Shown in pieces: positions 20,901-29,311 of a DNA stretch of 64,000 nucleotides. Made by a program: the position numbers and the translations under genes. The notes below the pieces were generated by a model. The model saw nothing but the letters and a program-made list of their open reading frames with translations, searched no databases and was not told where the DNA came from. Source of the DNA: Blastopirellula marina (GTDB lineage: Bacteria > Planctomycetota > Planctomycetia > Pirellulales > Pirellulaceae); contig NZ_PUHY01000001.1 in assembly GCF_002967765.1 (NCBI RefSeq), forward strand, positions 124,001-188,000, in the 5' to 3' direction. Numbering within the stretch: position 1 is the stretch's first letter; each line of letters begins with the position of its first letter.

Positions 20901-21693
20901 CCAGCGTGAAGCAATTGGAAAACAGAAGTCAGTCGAACCTGCGCGGCGTCTGTTCAATGCACCTGAACGTCGGCGAATGACGGCTGAGCAAATAGTTGAT
21001 TCGTTCTACGAAGCGGCTGGTAAGGAGATCGAAATCGATGCCATGACACTCGATCCCGATGGCCGCCGCCCGGCAAGCAATCGTAATAATCTCGGCTGTG
21101 TTGAACGTGCCTGGATGATGGCCAGCACTTCAAACGAGCGTGATCGTCCCAGTTTAACCCTTCCCCGAGCTGCTGTCGTCGACGATGTACTGGGGGCATT
21201 TGGCTGGTCAGCAGAACGTCAAATCCCACGCACCGATCGCGAGACCGCTTCCAATGTCCTACAGCCGGCGGTAATTGCCAACGGTACGTTGACCGTCTGG
21301 CTAACCCGGGCTTCTGATGAAAGTCCACTCGCAGATTTGGCGGTCAACGCGAAATCGCCTGAGGCGCTGGTAGACTCGGTGTTCCTCCGCTTCTTAAGCC
21401 GGATGCCAACCCCCGAAGAAAGCGAATTGTTCGCGGACGTTTTGTCACACGGCTTCAAGGATCGCTTGGTCCCCCAGGAGGAAATCACATTGCCAACGCC
21501 ACCAGAACGTTTACCACTGGTGACATGGTCGAATCACCTCCGAAACGAGGCGAATGTTATTCAATTGGAACATGCCCAGCGTGCTCGTACCGGACCGCCA
21601 GCCGATCCGCGTCTGAGGACGCAGTGGCGGGAAGTTTACGAAGACGTTGTCTGGAGTGTGGTTAACCTTCGCGAATTCGTCTGGATGCCGTAG
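17983..21693 (+). CDS. LamG - PSCyt1 cytochrome - DUF1549 - DUF1553 exported protein
   Basis: 1236 aa. The order is: signal peptide (1-25); a LamG/concanavalin-like domain (about 45-255); a second beta-sandwich region with PA14-like text (about 280-460); a PSCyt1 heme site CFRCHG near residue 572; DUF1549 (about 665-870), which holds a second CxxCH (CARCHDSPYH, near 807); and DUF1553 (about 925-1190). The planctomycete-specific cytochrome domains suggest electron transfer outside the cytoplasm, with the N-terminal part binding carbohydrate. The DUF1501 gene follows after 61 bp on the same strand, a standard pair whose biochemistry remains unknown. Confidence 0.88.
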   Translation: MRCPLSIVWIALAAVVLLSTSVYASEQVVMWEFGAEEESPLLPHGGVHRDVPGPRPPVYPDFDSTNTAAKFDGRGSYFSYDDPGARSPFDFTNGDSITIEAWVNVRDMRNDENVYIIGKGRTGNRDFAPDNQNWALRLRGAKGKACISFLFATPRGVTPSPWHRWTTNDGFQPRTGWHHVAVTYEFGKPESVRGWIDGKTIPGSWDMGGPTTEAPVVDDDSVWIGSALGGNAGNSFRGYLDAIALHRVVLDNETLENRFRRIGEAPQPEPPKESMPTLGKLPADRVTVTFHEGMPAYNRWLDFDEDYPDETMRWETGEFLTPRLPIRYDDWGIRDAWKPPVLVRMAADARLTAGKHKILLRSRGLSRMWIDGKLVAKTTSLQGSPSGEEPITPLAEPPLPGHRIAEHRIHETIEEIDIPKSGMVRVVVESLAGGKKFRPEPGEFTVAILNEAGDHYHVLGPAGSADAPLPLTDEAFEGALARIEASLARLDDQNRHEAAESRDSFWQKRHELARDWTKLNPAPPLPGSGETNPIDAFLARRLEAAKSSSIGTSLAEAQKFHSDVLPILRSECFRCHGDKESGGLRLNDRELAIEGGYSGAAIEPGDADASELMARIRSDEEDLRMPPTGSRLSKAQIKTLEVWINDGAKWPTMPFTAEETDLAPLVSDSKFIRRAYLDTVGVVPTEAEVRKFLKDASPTKRTELIDQLLQDPRWADHWVSYWQDVLAENPTLINATLNASGPFRWFLHDALRDDKPLDRMVTELMMMRGGKHEGGSAGFALAAQNDSPFAAKGNIIANAFLGIELQCARCHDSPYHKTTQKDLYSLAAMFARKPLSVPKTSSVPDAFFENQDREPLIQVTLKPGVSIEPEWPFAEETGLRSNADLAAYMENANDTREKLATFVTAPQNGRFAKIAVNRIWRRLIGAGIVEPPHDWEGSDPSHPELLEWLAHDFMAHGYDVKRTARLIMTSDLYQREAIGKQKSVEPARRLFNAPERRRMTAEQIVDSFYEAAGKEIEIDAMTLDPDGRRPASNRNNLGCVERAWMMASTSNERDRPSLTLPRAAVVDDVLGAFGWSAERQIPRTDRETASNVLQPAVIANGTLTVWLTRASDESPLADLAVNAKSPEALVDSVFLRFLSRMPTPEESELFADVLSHGFKDRLVPQEEITLPTPPERLPLVTWSNHLRNEANVIQLEHAQRARTGPPADPRLRTQWREVYEDVVWSVVNLREFVWMP

Positions 21694-21754
21694 CCCGACA
21701 AGTTAGTAAACATACTCTGAACGTGTTATCCCTTTTTGCCCGATAGAGTTGATC

Positions 21755-23050
21755 ATGGACAATCAGAATTCGAATCTCGGGGTCAATCGCCGCCAGTTCC
21801 TGGCTGCTTCCGCAGCATCCGCAATGGCTGCATCGGTGGCGAATGCTTCGCCCAAGTCAGAGCCGATTCGTGGTCAGGCCGAGCATGTCATTTCGATCTG
21901 GCTCGGTGGCGGCATGGGACAGATAGATACATTTGATCCGAAACGAAAGGGGGATCCCAAGTCCAAGAAGCCAGGCTCTTACTACGAGTCGATCCCGACT
22001 TGCGTCGAAGGGGTTGAGGTTTGTGAACATCTCTCGAAGATGGCTCCTCTGATGGATCGCGTCTCAGCCGTGCGTACGGTGAATCACTCCGTAATCGACG
22101 AACATGCCGCGGCCACTAACTGGATGCACGTTGGACGCCCGGTAAGCGGCACCGTTGTCTACCCATCGATCGGTTCGATCGTCGCGCACGAGCGAGGGGC
22201 AGCTTCCAACGACGTCCCGGCCTACGTGATCATCGGCTATCCCAATGCGACTCGCGGCCCCGGCTTCCTTGGTGCGAAGCACAGCTATCTCTACCTAACT
22301 GAAACAGGTCGGGGCCCAGCAGGCCTCTCGCCACCGGTTGGTATCGACGCAACGCGTAAAAGTCGCCGCGAAGAGTTCCTGACCCGTCTAAGAAAGCTTC
22401 AGCCAGAAACTCGTGATGCTCGCCTGAAAGACTATGAATCAACAATCGATCTCAGCATGAAGCTAAGTGGTCGCGAGTTCATGAGCAGCTTCGAACTCGA
22501 TTCCGAGTCCGCTGACCTGCGCAAAGGCTACGGCGGCGAGTTCGGTCAACGACTTCTCTTGTCACGGCGATTGGTTGAACGCGGCGTGCGCTTCATCGAA
22601 GTCTCGCATAACTTGAATTTCCTAAATGGTGCCGGTTGGGACGTCCACAACGGTGGTATTCTCGAGCAACACAAGCTGATCCAGGAAATGGATACGGCGG
22701 TTTCGGCCCTTATTTTGGACCTGGAAGCGAGAAAGATTCTCGACAAGACGTTGATCGTGATTACCACAGAATTTGGTCGCCCACCTGAGTTTGATAGTGG
22801 AGGCGGTCGGGGTCATCAAGGATCGGCGTTTACCTGTGTGTTGGCTGGCGGCGGTCTGAAGCACAACGGCGCTTACGGCGAGACAGACGAACTTTCGAAA
22901 AAGATTGTCCGTGACCCGGTTTCAGTGCCGGACTTTTTCGCAACCATCCATGCCGCTTTGGGAATCAACTACGCAAAGTCTCTCTACGATGGCGATCGCC
23001 CGGTCCCCATTACCGACAATGGACAGCCGATCAAGGCGTTATTCGGTTAA
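21755..23050 (+). CDS. DUF1501 family Tat-exported protein
   Basis: 431 aa from ATG 21755; a TTG six bases earlier is also in frame. The N-terminus [20 protein letters not shown] is a twin-arginine signal. The body matches DUF1501 (related to the alkaline phosphatase/sulfatase fold): [54 protein letters not shown] and [20 protein letters not shown]1501 genes normally follow DUF1549/DUF1553 genes in this phylum, as here, so the two products probably work together in the periplasm. Function undetermined. Confidence 0.9.
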   Translation: MDNQNSNLGVNRRQFLAASAASAMAASVANASPKSEPIRGQAEHVISIWLGGGMGQIDTFDPKRKGDPKSKKPGSYYESIPTCVEGVEVCEHLSKMAPLMDRVSAVRTVNHSVIDEHAAATNWMHVGRPVSGTVVYPSIGSIVAHERGAASNDVPAYVIIGYPNATRGPGFLGAKHSYLYLTETGRGPAGLSPPVGIDATRKSRREEFLTRLRKLQPETRDARLKDYESTIDLSMKLSGREFMSSFELDSESADLRKGYGGEFGQRLLLSRRLVERGVRFIEVSHNLNFLNGAGWDVHNGGILEQHKLIQEMDTAVSALILDLEARKILDKTLIVITTEFGRPPEFDSGGGRGHQGSAFTCVLAGGGLKHNGAYGETDELSKKIVRDPVSVPDFFATIHAALGINYAKSLYDGDRPVPITDNGQPIKALFG

Positions 23051-23102
23051 GTCGACTTGGCGGACAACTCGCCTAGGAGGTGTCATTGCAATTGGCGATT
23101 GA

Positions 23103-24233
23103 TCAAGCAATCCGCTGCACGGTCGTTCCACTGGGGCGTCGGATCAAATGTTTCATTTCCAAGATGCTCAACGTTGCCAATACCCGATGAACCGGCAACT
23201 TAGAGTTAGCCACGAGTGAGTCAAGCGAAGTGGGTTCAAGCTGGATATGTTGAAGGACCTGCTGCTCTTGCTCGTTCAAATTCAATTCGGCCGGTTTCAG
23301 CACCGTTTGTTCGTCCGAGATGGCAAGCGGCTTTCGCAGCGGTCCAAGTTGCTCGATCACATCGTCCACCGATTGAACCAGTGCGGCACCATCCTTGATT
23401 AAGCCGTTCACTCCGCGGGCGACCGGATTATCAATCTGGCCAGGCAGCGCAAAAACCTCGCGGTTTTGTTCCATGGCCATTCGTGCTGAAATAAGCGCAC
23501 CACTTCGTTGGGCCGCTTCAATAATGATAACCCCGAGGCTCATCCCCGTAATCAGACGATTTCGCTGAGGGAACGCACCCGCGATAGGACTAACGAGTGG
23601 AGCCGCCTCGCTCACCACCGCCCCACTGGCCGCAACTTCATACGCCAGATCAAGATGCTCTGGCGGATAGATCTTGGAAACACCGCCACCTAAGAACGCA
23701 ATCGTTCGCCCTTTAGCTTTCAGCGCCCCTCGATGTGCCGCCGCATCAATGCCACGTGCCAGGCCGCTGATGACAGTGAAACCCGCTTTGGCCAGTTCGT
23801 AGCCGAAACGCTCGGCTTGCCTCGTACCGTAATACGTAGCATGACGTGTCCCCACGATCGCGACGGCAAGTTCATCGCACGGAAGGATCTCTCCCCGCAC
23901 GAATAAAAGAGTCGGTGGATCAGCAATTTCCTTTAACAGTTCCGGAAATGCTTCGTCCTCCGCCGTGAGAATCGTGATTCCAAAATCACGGCAGTGTTCC
24001 AGCTCGCGGTCGATGTCGAGCTCACGTGATTTCAGAATCGTCTGGGCCATCTTTGGTCCAATTCCCTGGACACTGCGAAGCTGGTCTCCTGAAGCTTCCA
24101 GCGCCGCAGCCAGGCTGCCAAAGTACGTCCGCATGGCTTGAATCTTGGCTGGTCCAATGCCAGATGTTAAGGCCAATCGAAATGCAGCCAGAAATTCTGG
24201 ATCAGACGTTCTTTCCTCTTCAGCAAGACTCAT
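23103..24233 (-). CDS. dprA: DNA-processing protein DprA/Smf
   Basis: 376 aa from ATG 24233. DprA binds incoming single-stranded DNA during transformation and loads RecA. Seen: an N-terminal SAM/HhH-like part (LTSGIGPAKIQAMRTYFGS, VQGIGPKMAQTIL), the Rossmann-fold DprA core (VGTRHATYYGTRQAERFG, GLARGIDAAAHRGAL, IAFLGGG, FPQRNRLITGMSLG), and a C-terminal winged-helix-like end (residues about 310-370). It is the third gene of a minus-strand group: 76-aa protein, aroB, dprA, with 63 bp between aroB and dprA. Confidence 0.95.
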   Translation of the reverse strand: MSLAEEERTSDPEFLAAFRLALTSGIGPAKIQAMRTYFGSLAAALEASGDQLRSVQGIGPKMAQTILKSRELDIDRELEHCRDFGITILTAEDEAFPELLKEIADPPTLLFVRGEILPCDELAVAIVGTRHATYYGTRQAERFGYELAKAGFTVISGLARGIDAAAHRGALKAKGRTIAFLGGGVSKIYPPEHLDLAYEVAASGAVVSEAAPLVSPIAGAFPQRNRLITGMSLGVIIIEAAQRSGALISARMAMEQNREVFALPGQIDNPVARGVNGLIKDGAALVQSVDDVIEQLGPLRKPLAISDEQTVLKPAELNLNEQEQQVLQHIQLEPTSLDSLVANSKLPVHRVLATLSILEMKHLIRRPSGTTVQRIA

Positions 24234-24296
24234 CGCGGTACACACCTCTGGAATGGGGGAATGGCACACGCGATTATAGGGGAATTGCCTCGTGGC

Positions 24297-25418
24297 TCAA
24301 GCTTCGCAGCCTTCCCGCCAAGCATCCATCGCTAGGTCGCTAGGGACGTCAGGCGTCAACACGACCTTCCCGATACGATGCGGGACGATGAAACGGAGCT
24401 TTCCGTGTTCAACCTTCTTATCACGCTGCATCACAGATAGGATGGCGCGCTCATCTAGCTTGGGAGTAGCGACTGGTAACTCCAGCGCCGATAGCAATTT
24501 GAATTGCCGCTGGGTGGATTCGGCATCGAACACGCCCAGCTTCTCGCCCAAACGCGAAGCGCACAGCATGCCAACGGAAACCGCCTCGCCGTGCAGGTAT
24601 TCGCCATAGCCAGCAACCGTTTCTAAGGCATGACAGTACGTGTGTCCGTAATTTAGAATCGCTCGCAATCCAGTCGTTTCGGTTTCGTCCTCGGCGACAA
24701 CTTGTGCTTTCAGCTCGCAGCTGCGGGCTACAATTTTCTGCAACACGGCCGGGTCGCGATCGAGCATCGGCTGAACGTTTGCTTCCAGGTAAGAAAAGAA
24801 TTCAGCATCGAGAGTCACACCGTACTTCACCACTTCAGCTAAGCCAGACAGGTATTCGCGTCGCGGCAACGTTTCGAGAACCGCCGTATCAATTAAAACT
24901 CCCTTAGGTTGCCAAAATGCGCCGACGATGTTTTTCGCAGATGGCAAGTTGATGCCAACTTTTCCACCGACGCTGCTGTCGACCTGGGCTAAGAGGGACG
25001 TAGGAATTTGAAAGAAGTCGAGGCCTCGGGTCATCGTCGCAGCGATAAATCCGGCCAAGTCACCAACCACGCCACCACCAAGCGCAACGACGACCGACTT
25101 GCGATCGACGCGATCCGCGAGTGCCGCCTCCCAAAGAGACTGCGCCGTAGAAACCGATTTGCTCGGCTCACCAGCGGGGACGACTAAACTGGTTACGCGG
25201 ACGCCCTCGGCGGCGATCGCCTCTTCAACCCGTTGTTGGTAATGTTTAGCGACATTGGCATCGCTGATCACAACCGCGTGGGTCACACTACGGAGTGAAG
25301 TAACCCAACGGCCAACGTCTACCAGATTACCAGTACCGATCGAAATATCGTACGAGCGATCTCCTAAGGGCACGTGAACCGTTTGAGAAGCAGCGGAACC
25401 AGAATTTGCGGCAGGCAT
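24297..25418 (-). CDS. aroB: 3-dehydroquinate synthase
   Basis: 373 aa. AroB converts DAHP to 3-dehydroquinate, the second step of the shikimate pathway, in the cytoplasm with NAD and a divalent metal. Family text includes VVALGGGVVGDLAGFIAATMTRG, the IPTSLLAQVDSSVGGKVGIN active-site loop, and the metal ligands in LNYGHTYCHALE and YLHGEAVSVGM. Length and motifs are complete. It lies 61 bp after a 76-aa gene and ahead of dprA on the same strand. Confidence 0.96.
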   Translation of the reverse strand: MPAANSGSAASQTVHVPLGDRSYDISIGTGNLVDVGRWVTSLRSVTHAVVISDANVAKHYQQRVEEAIAAEGVRVTSLVVPAGEPSKSVSTAQSLWEAALADRVDRKSVVVALGGGVVGDLAGFIAATMTRGLDFFQIPTSLLAQVDSSVGGKVGINLPSAKNIVGAFWQPKGVLIDTAVLETLPRREYLSGLAEVVKYGVTLDAEFFSYLEANVQPMLDRDPAVLQKIVARSCELKAQVVAEDETETTGLRAILNYGHTYCHALETVAGYGEYLHGEAVSVGMLCASRLGEKLGVFDAESTQRQFKLLSALELPVATPKLDERAILSVMQRDKKVEHGKLRFIVPHRIGKVVLTPDVPSDLAMDAWREGCEA

Positions 25419-25479
25419 CTTGAATTTTGGGGTTGGGATGTATGCGATTGTCAGTCGGAGAAGATTGGCCGGCGCCCTA

Positions 25480-25710
25480 TCAGCTTGTGGAATTCAGCCG
25501 GCCCAAATCTTCTAGGGTAACGGTGATTTGGCGGCAGAAGCCGGTGTGCACACGAATATATTCCAGGTTGCCACACGCAGCCGGATCGGCATGTAGCTTC
25601 CGCGTCAGATTCGTTCGCTGCTGGTCGTTAAGCTCCATTCCGATGTCGGACCAGATGGTTTTTTCTTCCACGACCAGCGATTCGCGATAGGGATCGAATT
25701 TGTCAGCCAC
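25480..25710 (-). CDS. Small conserved-looking hypothetical protein
   Basis: 76 aa starting at GTG 25710, with AAGGAATAAGC just upstream as a good ribosome-binding site. Soluble and acidic, with no signal peptide or membrane segment. Text includes TIWSDIGMELNDQQRTNLTRKL. No family recognised. It precedes aroB by 61 bp on the same strand, so it is probably co-transcribed. The strong ribosome-binding site and the operon position argue that it is a real gene. Confidence 0.6.
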   Translation of the reverse strand: MADKFDPYRESLVVEEKTIWSDIGMELNDQQRTNLTRKLHADPAACGNLEYIRVHTGFCRQITVTLEDLGRLNSTS

Positions 25711-25827
25711 GCTTATTCCTTACAGACGGGCACAGCTCTGAAGGGTTCGATGTTCCAAGGTATTCTCTTTCGAGTATAAAAGAGGGACCCTTCGACGAAC
25801 ATTCCCGACCCATCTAGTTTACTGCTC

Positions 25828-26337
25828 ATGCCCCTAAATTCTTTTGCATCACGGCACCACTGTCATTCAGGACACGCATCGGGCACTTGGTTGGTAGGAG
25901 GCATGATCGTCATCGCGATCATTGCCGCTGCGATTACCATTACTTGGCATTGGTCGCAAAGTCGCTTTGCCGTCGGTTATTGGGGGGGAGAGAATGCCAC
26001 GCGAATCCGGGCTGCGGAAAAGGTTCAACTGATCGATCTAGCAGATGAAAGCAGCAACAAAGATATCAGCGCGGCGAAGGGACTTGTCCACTTTCGTCAA
26101 GCATTGATCGAAGACACCAGCTACGCGGGAACTGTGCCCGTGACCGAGGCCAAGCCGCTATGGCAAGTTGAAGTGATATTCATTGATGAAGGGACGCAGA
26201 ATTCGACCTCGGTGTTGTTCGACTTGAAGAACGGATTGGCCGCATTACCCGATCGAGAAGAAGCGCTCTCAGCCGCGTCGATCGCCGACGGCCTACGAAA
26301 GTTCTTTGTCGATCAAGGTGTCGCCCCTAAGGATTAA
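25828..26337 (+). CDS. Hypothetical single-pass membrane protein
   Basis: 169 aa. One hydrophobic segment at about residues 24-42 (GGMIVIAIIAAAITITW) follows a His-rich short N-terminus, leaving an exported or cytoplasmic domain of about 125 aa (LWQVEVIFIDEGTQ...). No family recognised. Divergent from the aroB group with 117 bp between, and convergent with the rhomboid gene, whose stop it overlaps by 4 nt. Confidence 0.6.
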   Translation: MPLNSFASRHHCHSGHASGTWLVGGMIVIAIIAAAITITWHWSQSRFAVGYWGGENATRIRAAEKVQLIDLADESSNKDISAAKGLVHFRQALIEDTSYAGTVPVTEAKPLWQVEVIFIDEGTQNSTSVLFDLKNGLAALPDREEALSAASIADGLRKFFVDQGVAPKD

Positions 26338-27332
26338 CGACGCATCGCAGCCGACACGAAGCCAAGAACAATTCCAGCGACCAAGCCCCCCGTATGTGCC
26401 AAGTTCGCCACATTGCCGATCACGCCAACCCAACAGAGCACGAACCAAACCATCAAGATCACGATGGAAGATTGGACGAGCATCACACCGAACGTTGGAT
26501 CGAAATTAGATCGCATCCAGAGAAAACCAAACAGTCCATAAATGACGCCTGAATAGCCTAGGAAGGCGACGCTACCATAATTATTGCTGAACTGTGCTAA
26601 CGGAGTTTGATCAAGGATCGAAGGCAATACGCCCTGGGCGAGATTGGAGGCGAGCGCCAAGATCAGGTTCAAAAACAGAAACTGGAGGCTTCCCAATCGG
26701 CGTTCCAAAATCGGCCCCAACATGTACAGCATGTACATGTTGAAACCAACGTGCAGCAGTGCCATGCGTCCTGAGCGTTGGTGGAGTAACGCTGGTGTGA
26801 TCAGACGCCAGACTTCTCCCTTTTTGATCGAACGCAGTGGATCTGGTTCGGGGGAAATGAAGTAAGCTCGCAAGTCTTCAGGGGAAAGAAAGCTAAGTGC
26901 CGCGTAAACTTCGTCCCCAATCCCGGGATCTCGCGGATCTCCTGTCGAAGCAAACATTCCGAGCAAGGCAATCCCGATGCAAATAATCAGGATGCCCTTA
27001 GTGACTGGACAGCCAGCGAGACCAGCGCCAGGCACACCACCGCGAGGTTTGACCTCATGAATGTTTTTTCGGCGCTCGCGTTCTTTGAGCTGTTCCATCT
27101 TGCGAATGCCGGATGCCTCTTCGGCCGCATTGCGGTAGCGGGCATCATCTGGGTTCGAGCGGAAAGCTTCCAGTTCGCTGCGGGCCTGATCGACGTGATT
27201 CTCTTCATGAATCCAGAGGATCCAGTCACCTTGAGACGATCGATCCACTTTCGAGTGAATTCCGAGCGTCAGCAGGTAATCGTTGAAACGATTCGCGTGT
27301 TGTTCTGAAGAGAGTTTACCGATCTGGCGCAT
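26334..27332 (-). CDS. GlpG-type rhomboid intramembrane serine protease
   Basis: 332 aa. Rhomboids cut membrane proteins inside the bilayer with a Ser-His dyad. The C-terminal six-helix core (about 125-330) has HVGFNMYMLYMLG (the HxxxN motif), the nucleophile in FLGYSGVIYGLFGF (GxSG type) and the His in LAHTGGLVAGIVLG. Residues about 1-70 resemble the cytoplasmic N-terminal domain of E. coli GlpG (FNDYLLTLGIHSKV, WILWIHEENHVDQARSELEAF), followed by a charged helical linker. It begins 9 bp after nagB ends, so the two are probably one operon. Confidence 0.9.
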   Translation of the reverse strand: MRQIGKLSSEQHANRFNDYLLTLGIHSKVDRSSQGDWILWIHEENHVDQARSELEAFRSNPDDARYRNAAEEASGIRKMEQLKERERRKNIHEVKPRGGVPGAGLAGCPVTKGILIICIGIALLGMFASTGDPRDPGIGDEVYAALSFLSPEDLRAYFISPEPDPLRSIKKGEVWRLITPALLHQRSGRMALLHVGFNMYMLYMLGPILERRLGSLQFLFLNLILALASNLAQGVLPSILDQTPLAQFSNNYGSVAFLGYSGVIYGLFGFLWMRSNFDPTFGVMLVQSSIVILMVWFVLCWVGVIGNVANLAHTGGLVAGIVLGFVSAAMRR

Positions 27333-27341
27333 GGAACCTTC

Positions 27342-28133
27342 TTAGTTCGTATTTTCCGATTGAAGTCGGCGATGGGCTTCTTCGACCTCATCGTAGTACT
27401 CGCGGCGCCCCAATTGGGAAGCCGATTCTTCGTCGAGGATGACGACCACGTCTTGGTGGAACTGAAGCGCACTACCGGTGACTTGGGCTGTAACAGGTCC
27501 TTCGATCATCGCAGTAATCGCTTCGGCTTTTTCCTTACCGAACGCCAACATTATGCACTTTTTGGACTCCAGGATGGTACCGACCCCCATGGTGATTGCC
27601 AGACGGGGTACTTCTTCCTCGCCGCCAAAAAAGCGAGCGTTGTCGCGGATCGTCTCGGGAGCGAGCGTCTTGAGACGCGTGCGGCTACCAAGCGAAGAAC
27701 CTGGTTCATTGAACGCGATATGTCCATCGCGACCGATCCCCAGAATCTGCATATCGATCCCGCCAGCTTCAGCGATAGAAGCTTCGTATTGAGAACCATA
27801 CGTCTCATAATCGAGCGCGCGGCCGTCAGGAACGTGTGTATTCCGAATGTCGATATTGATGTGACGAAACAAGTTTTCCGTCATAAAGTGGCGGTAGCTT
27901 TGAGGATGCGTCGGAGGCAGGCCAACGTATTCGTCCAAATTAAAGGAAACGACTCGCGAGAAATCGAGTCCTTCGGTCTGGTGCATCCGGATGAGCTCTT
28001 GGTACAACCGCAGCGGGGTTCCGCCGGTCGCTAACCCCAGAACTGCACGGGGTTTCTTGCGAATCAACTGGGCGACCATCGACGCGGCTCGTTGGCTACC
28101 TTGCTCGGCTGTAGGCTCAATAATAACGCGCAC
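27342..28133 (-). CDS. nagB: Glucosamine-6-phosphate deaminase
   Basis: 263 aa from GTG 28133, with GAGGAACG upstream. NagB converts glucosamine-6-phosphate to fructose-6-phosphate and ammonia, feeding amino-sugar carbon into glycolysis. Family motifs include VLGLATGGTPLRLYQEL (phosphate binding), VVSFNLDEYVGLPPTHPQSY (catalytic Asp) and GIGRDGHIAFNEPGSSLGSR (catalytic His and Glu). Length is normal. It heads a two-gene minus-strand unit with the rhomboid protease and is divergent from a ParA-type ATPase gene. Confidence 0.96.
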   Translation of the reverse strand: MRVIIEPTAEQGSQRAASMVAQLIRKKPRAVLGLATGGTPLRLYQELIRMHQTEGLDFSRVVSFNLDEYVGLPPTHPQSYRHFMTENLFRHINIDIRNTHVPDGRALDYETYGSQYEASIAEAGGIDMQILGIGRDGHIAFNEPGSSLGSRTRLKTLAPETIRDNARFFGGEEEVPRLAITMGVGTILESKKCIMLAFGKEKAEAITAMIEGPVTAQVTGSALQFHQDVVVILDEESASQLGRREYYDEVEEAHRRLQSENTN

Positions 28134-28370
28134 TTCGCGTTCCTCGTTTCAAAGTCGTAGAACAAATTCGGCTTCCATCAACAAGTTCTCGATGATAGAC
28201 CACCACCGGGGTCGCGAAAAGACAACGCATTGCGAATCCCTGACCGGAATTCGTGCAAAACGGTCTGGAAATGACTTGCCGGTCCTGATTACAATCCGCC
28301 CTGCATGTGCTGGCACTGCATCTCGCAGCCATTGCCACGTTGGATTTCGCTTTACAACAAGGAGGTTGTC

Positions 28371-29207
28371 ATGCGGTCGATTGCCATTTTGAATCAAAAA
28401 GGGGGCGTGGGAAAAACGACCACCGCAGTCAACTTGGCCTCCGCGATTGCTCGCACTGGGCAAAAAGTTTGCGTGGTCGATCTCGATCCACAAGCCCACG
28501 CCTCGCTTCACCTTGGGATTGGAGTCGCCTCCGGTTCGGAGTCGATTTACCAAGTGCTGATGGGAGATGCTTCGCTGGCCGACGTTTGCCATAAAGCAGG
28601 CGACAATTTGTGGTGCATTCCTGCCCACCTCGATCTGGCCGCAGCCGAAATGGAACTCGCCGGTGAAGTCGGTCGCGAGATGATCTTGCGCGATGCCTTA
28701 GAAGCACATGAAGAGGAATACGACTATTTGATCATTGATTGTCCGCCTAGCTTGGGCGTGCTAACGCTGAACGCGTTGGCTTGCGTCGGCGAAGTTTTCC
28801 TGCCGCTGCAGCCACACTTCTTGGCCTTACATGGGCTAAGTAAGCTGCTGCGGACGGTCGATATCGTCTCGAAACGTATTAACCCAACCTTGCGGCTCTC
28901 AGGCGTAGTTCTTTGCCTTTTCGAGTCAGGCACGCGGCTGGCTGGTGAAGTCGCAGGCGATGTTCACGAGTTCTTCGGACAAGGTGCTACCGCCGGAAAG
29001 ACCTGGTCGGAAGCGGAAGTGTTTCAAACTCGGATTCGCCGAAATATTCGACTGGCCGAAGCCCCCAGCTTTGGTCAATCGATCTTCGAATACGACCCCC
29101 ACTCGAATGGGGCTGAAGACTATGCAAATCTCGCTCGCGAAGTGATGGGCTTGGGTTTAGTCGCCGAAGATCCAGCTTCCACGGTCGCTGAGACGGCCGC
29201 CGCGTAG
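28371..29207 (+). CDS. ParA/Soj-type P-loop ATPase
   Basis: 278 aa from ATG 28371, chosen for the strong AAGGAGG site 8 nt upstream. Deviant Walker A motif QKGGVGKTT at residues 9-17, VVDLDPQAHAS as Walker A', and YLIIDCPPSLGVLTLNAL as Walker B, all as in ParA/Soj. It is close in length to chromosomal ParA. No ParB or centromere-like gene is adjacent, so it may be an orphan positioning ATPase rather than the chromosome-partition copy. The next plus-strand gene encodes an anchored hypothetical protein. Confidence 0.88.
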   Translation: MRSIAILNQKGGVGKTTTAVNLASAIARTGQKVCVVDLDPQAHASLHLGIGVASGSESIYQVLMGDASLADVCHKAGDNLWCIPAHLDLAAAEMELAGEVGREMILRDALEAHEEEYDYLIIDCPPSLGVLTLNALACVGEVFLPLQPHFLALHGLSKLLRTVDIVSKRINPTLRLSGVVLCLFESGTRLAGEVAGDVHEFFGQGATAGKTWSEAEVFQTRIRRNIRLAEAPSFGQSIFEYDPHSNGAEDYANLAREVMGLGLVAEDPASTVAETAAA

Positions 29208-29216
29208 CGTCTTATG

Positions 29217-29245
29217 CCAGGGGAAGAAGTTGATTCTTCCCCTGG
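29217..29245. terminator. Perfect 12-bp hairpin after the ParA-type gene
   Basis: CCAGGGGAAGAA at 29217-29228 pairs perfectly with TTCTTCCCCTGG at 29234-29245 around a 5-nt loop, beginning 9 nt past the ParA stop. No U-run follows, so it may be a factor-dependent or mRNA-stabilising 3' hairpin rather than a classical terminator. Confidence 0.6.
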
Positions 29246-29311
29246 GAAGCGGTAATCATGGAGAAGACGCATTCGGCGTCTCCTGTCCGATTCCCTGCAT
29301 AGATCGCGTGT

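Noticed and set aside
27360-28034. A 224-aa open frame antisense to nagB
   Set aside because: nagB is complete with all family motifs; the antisense product has no recognisable domain.
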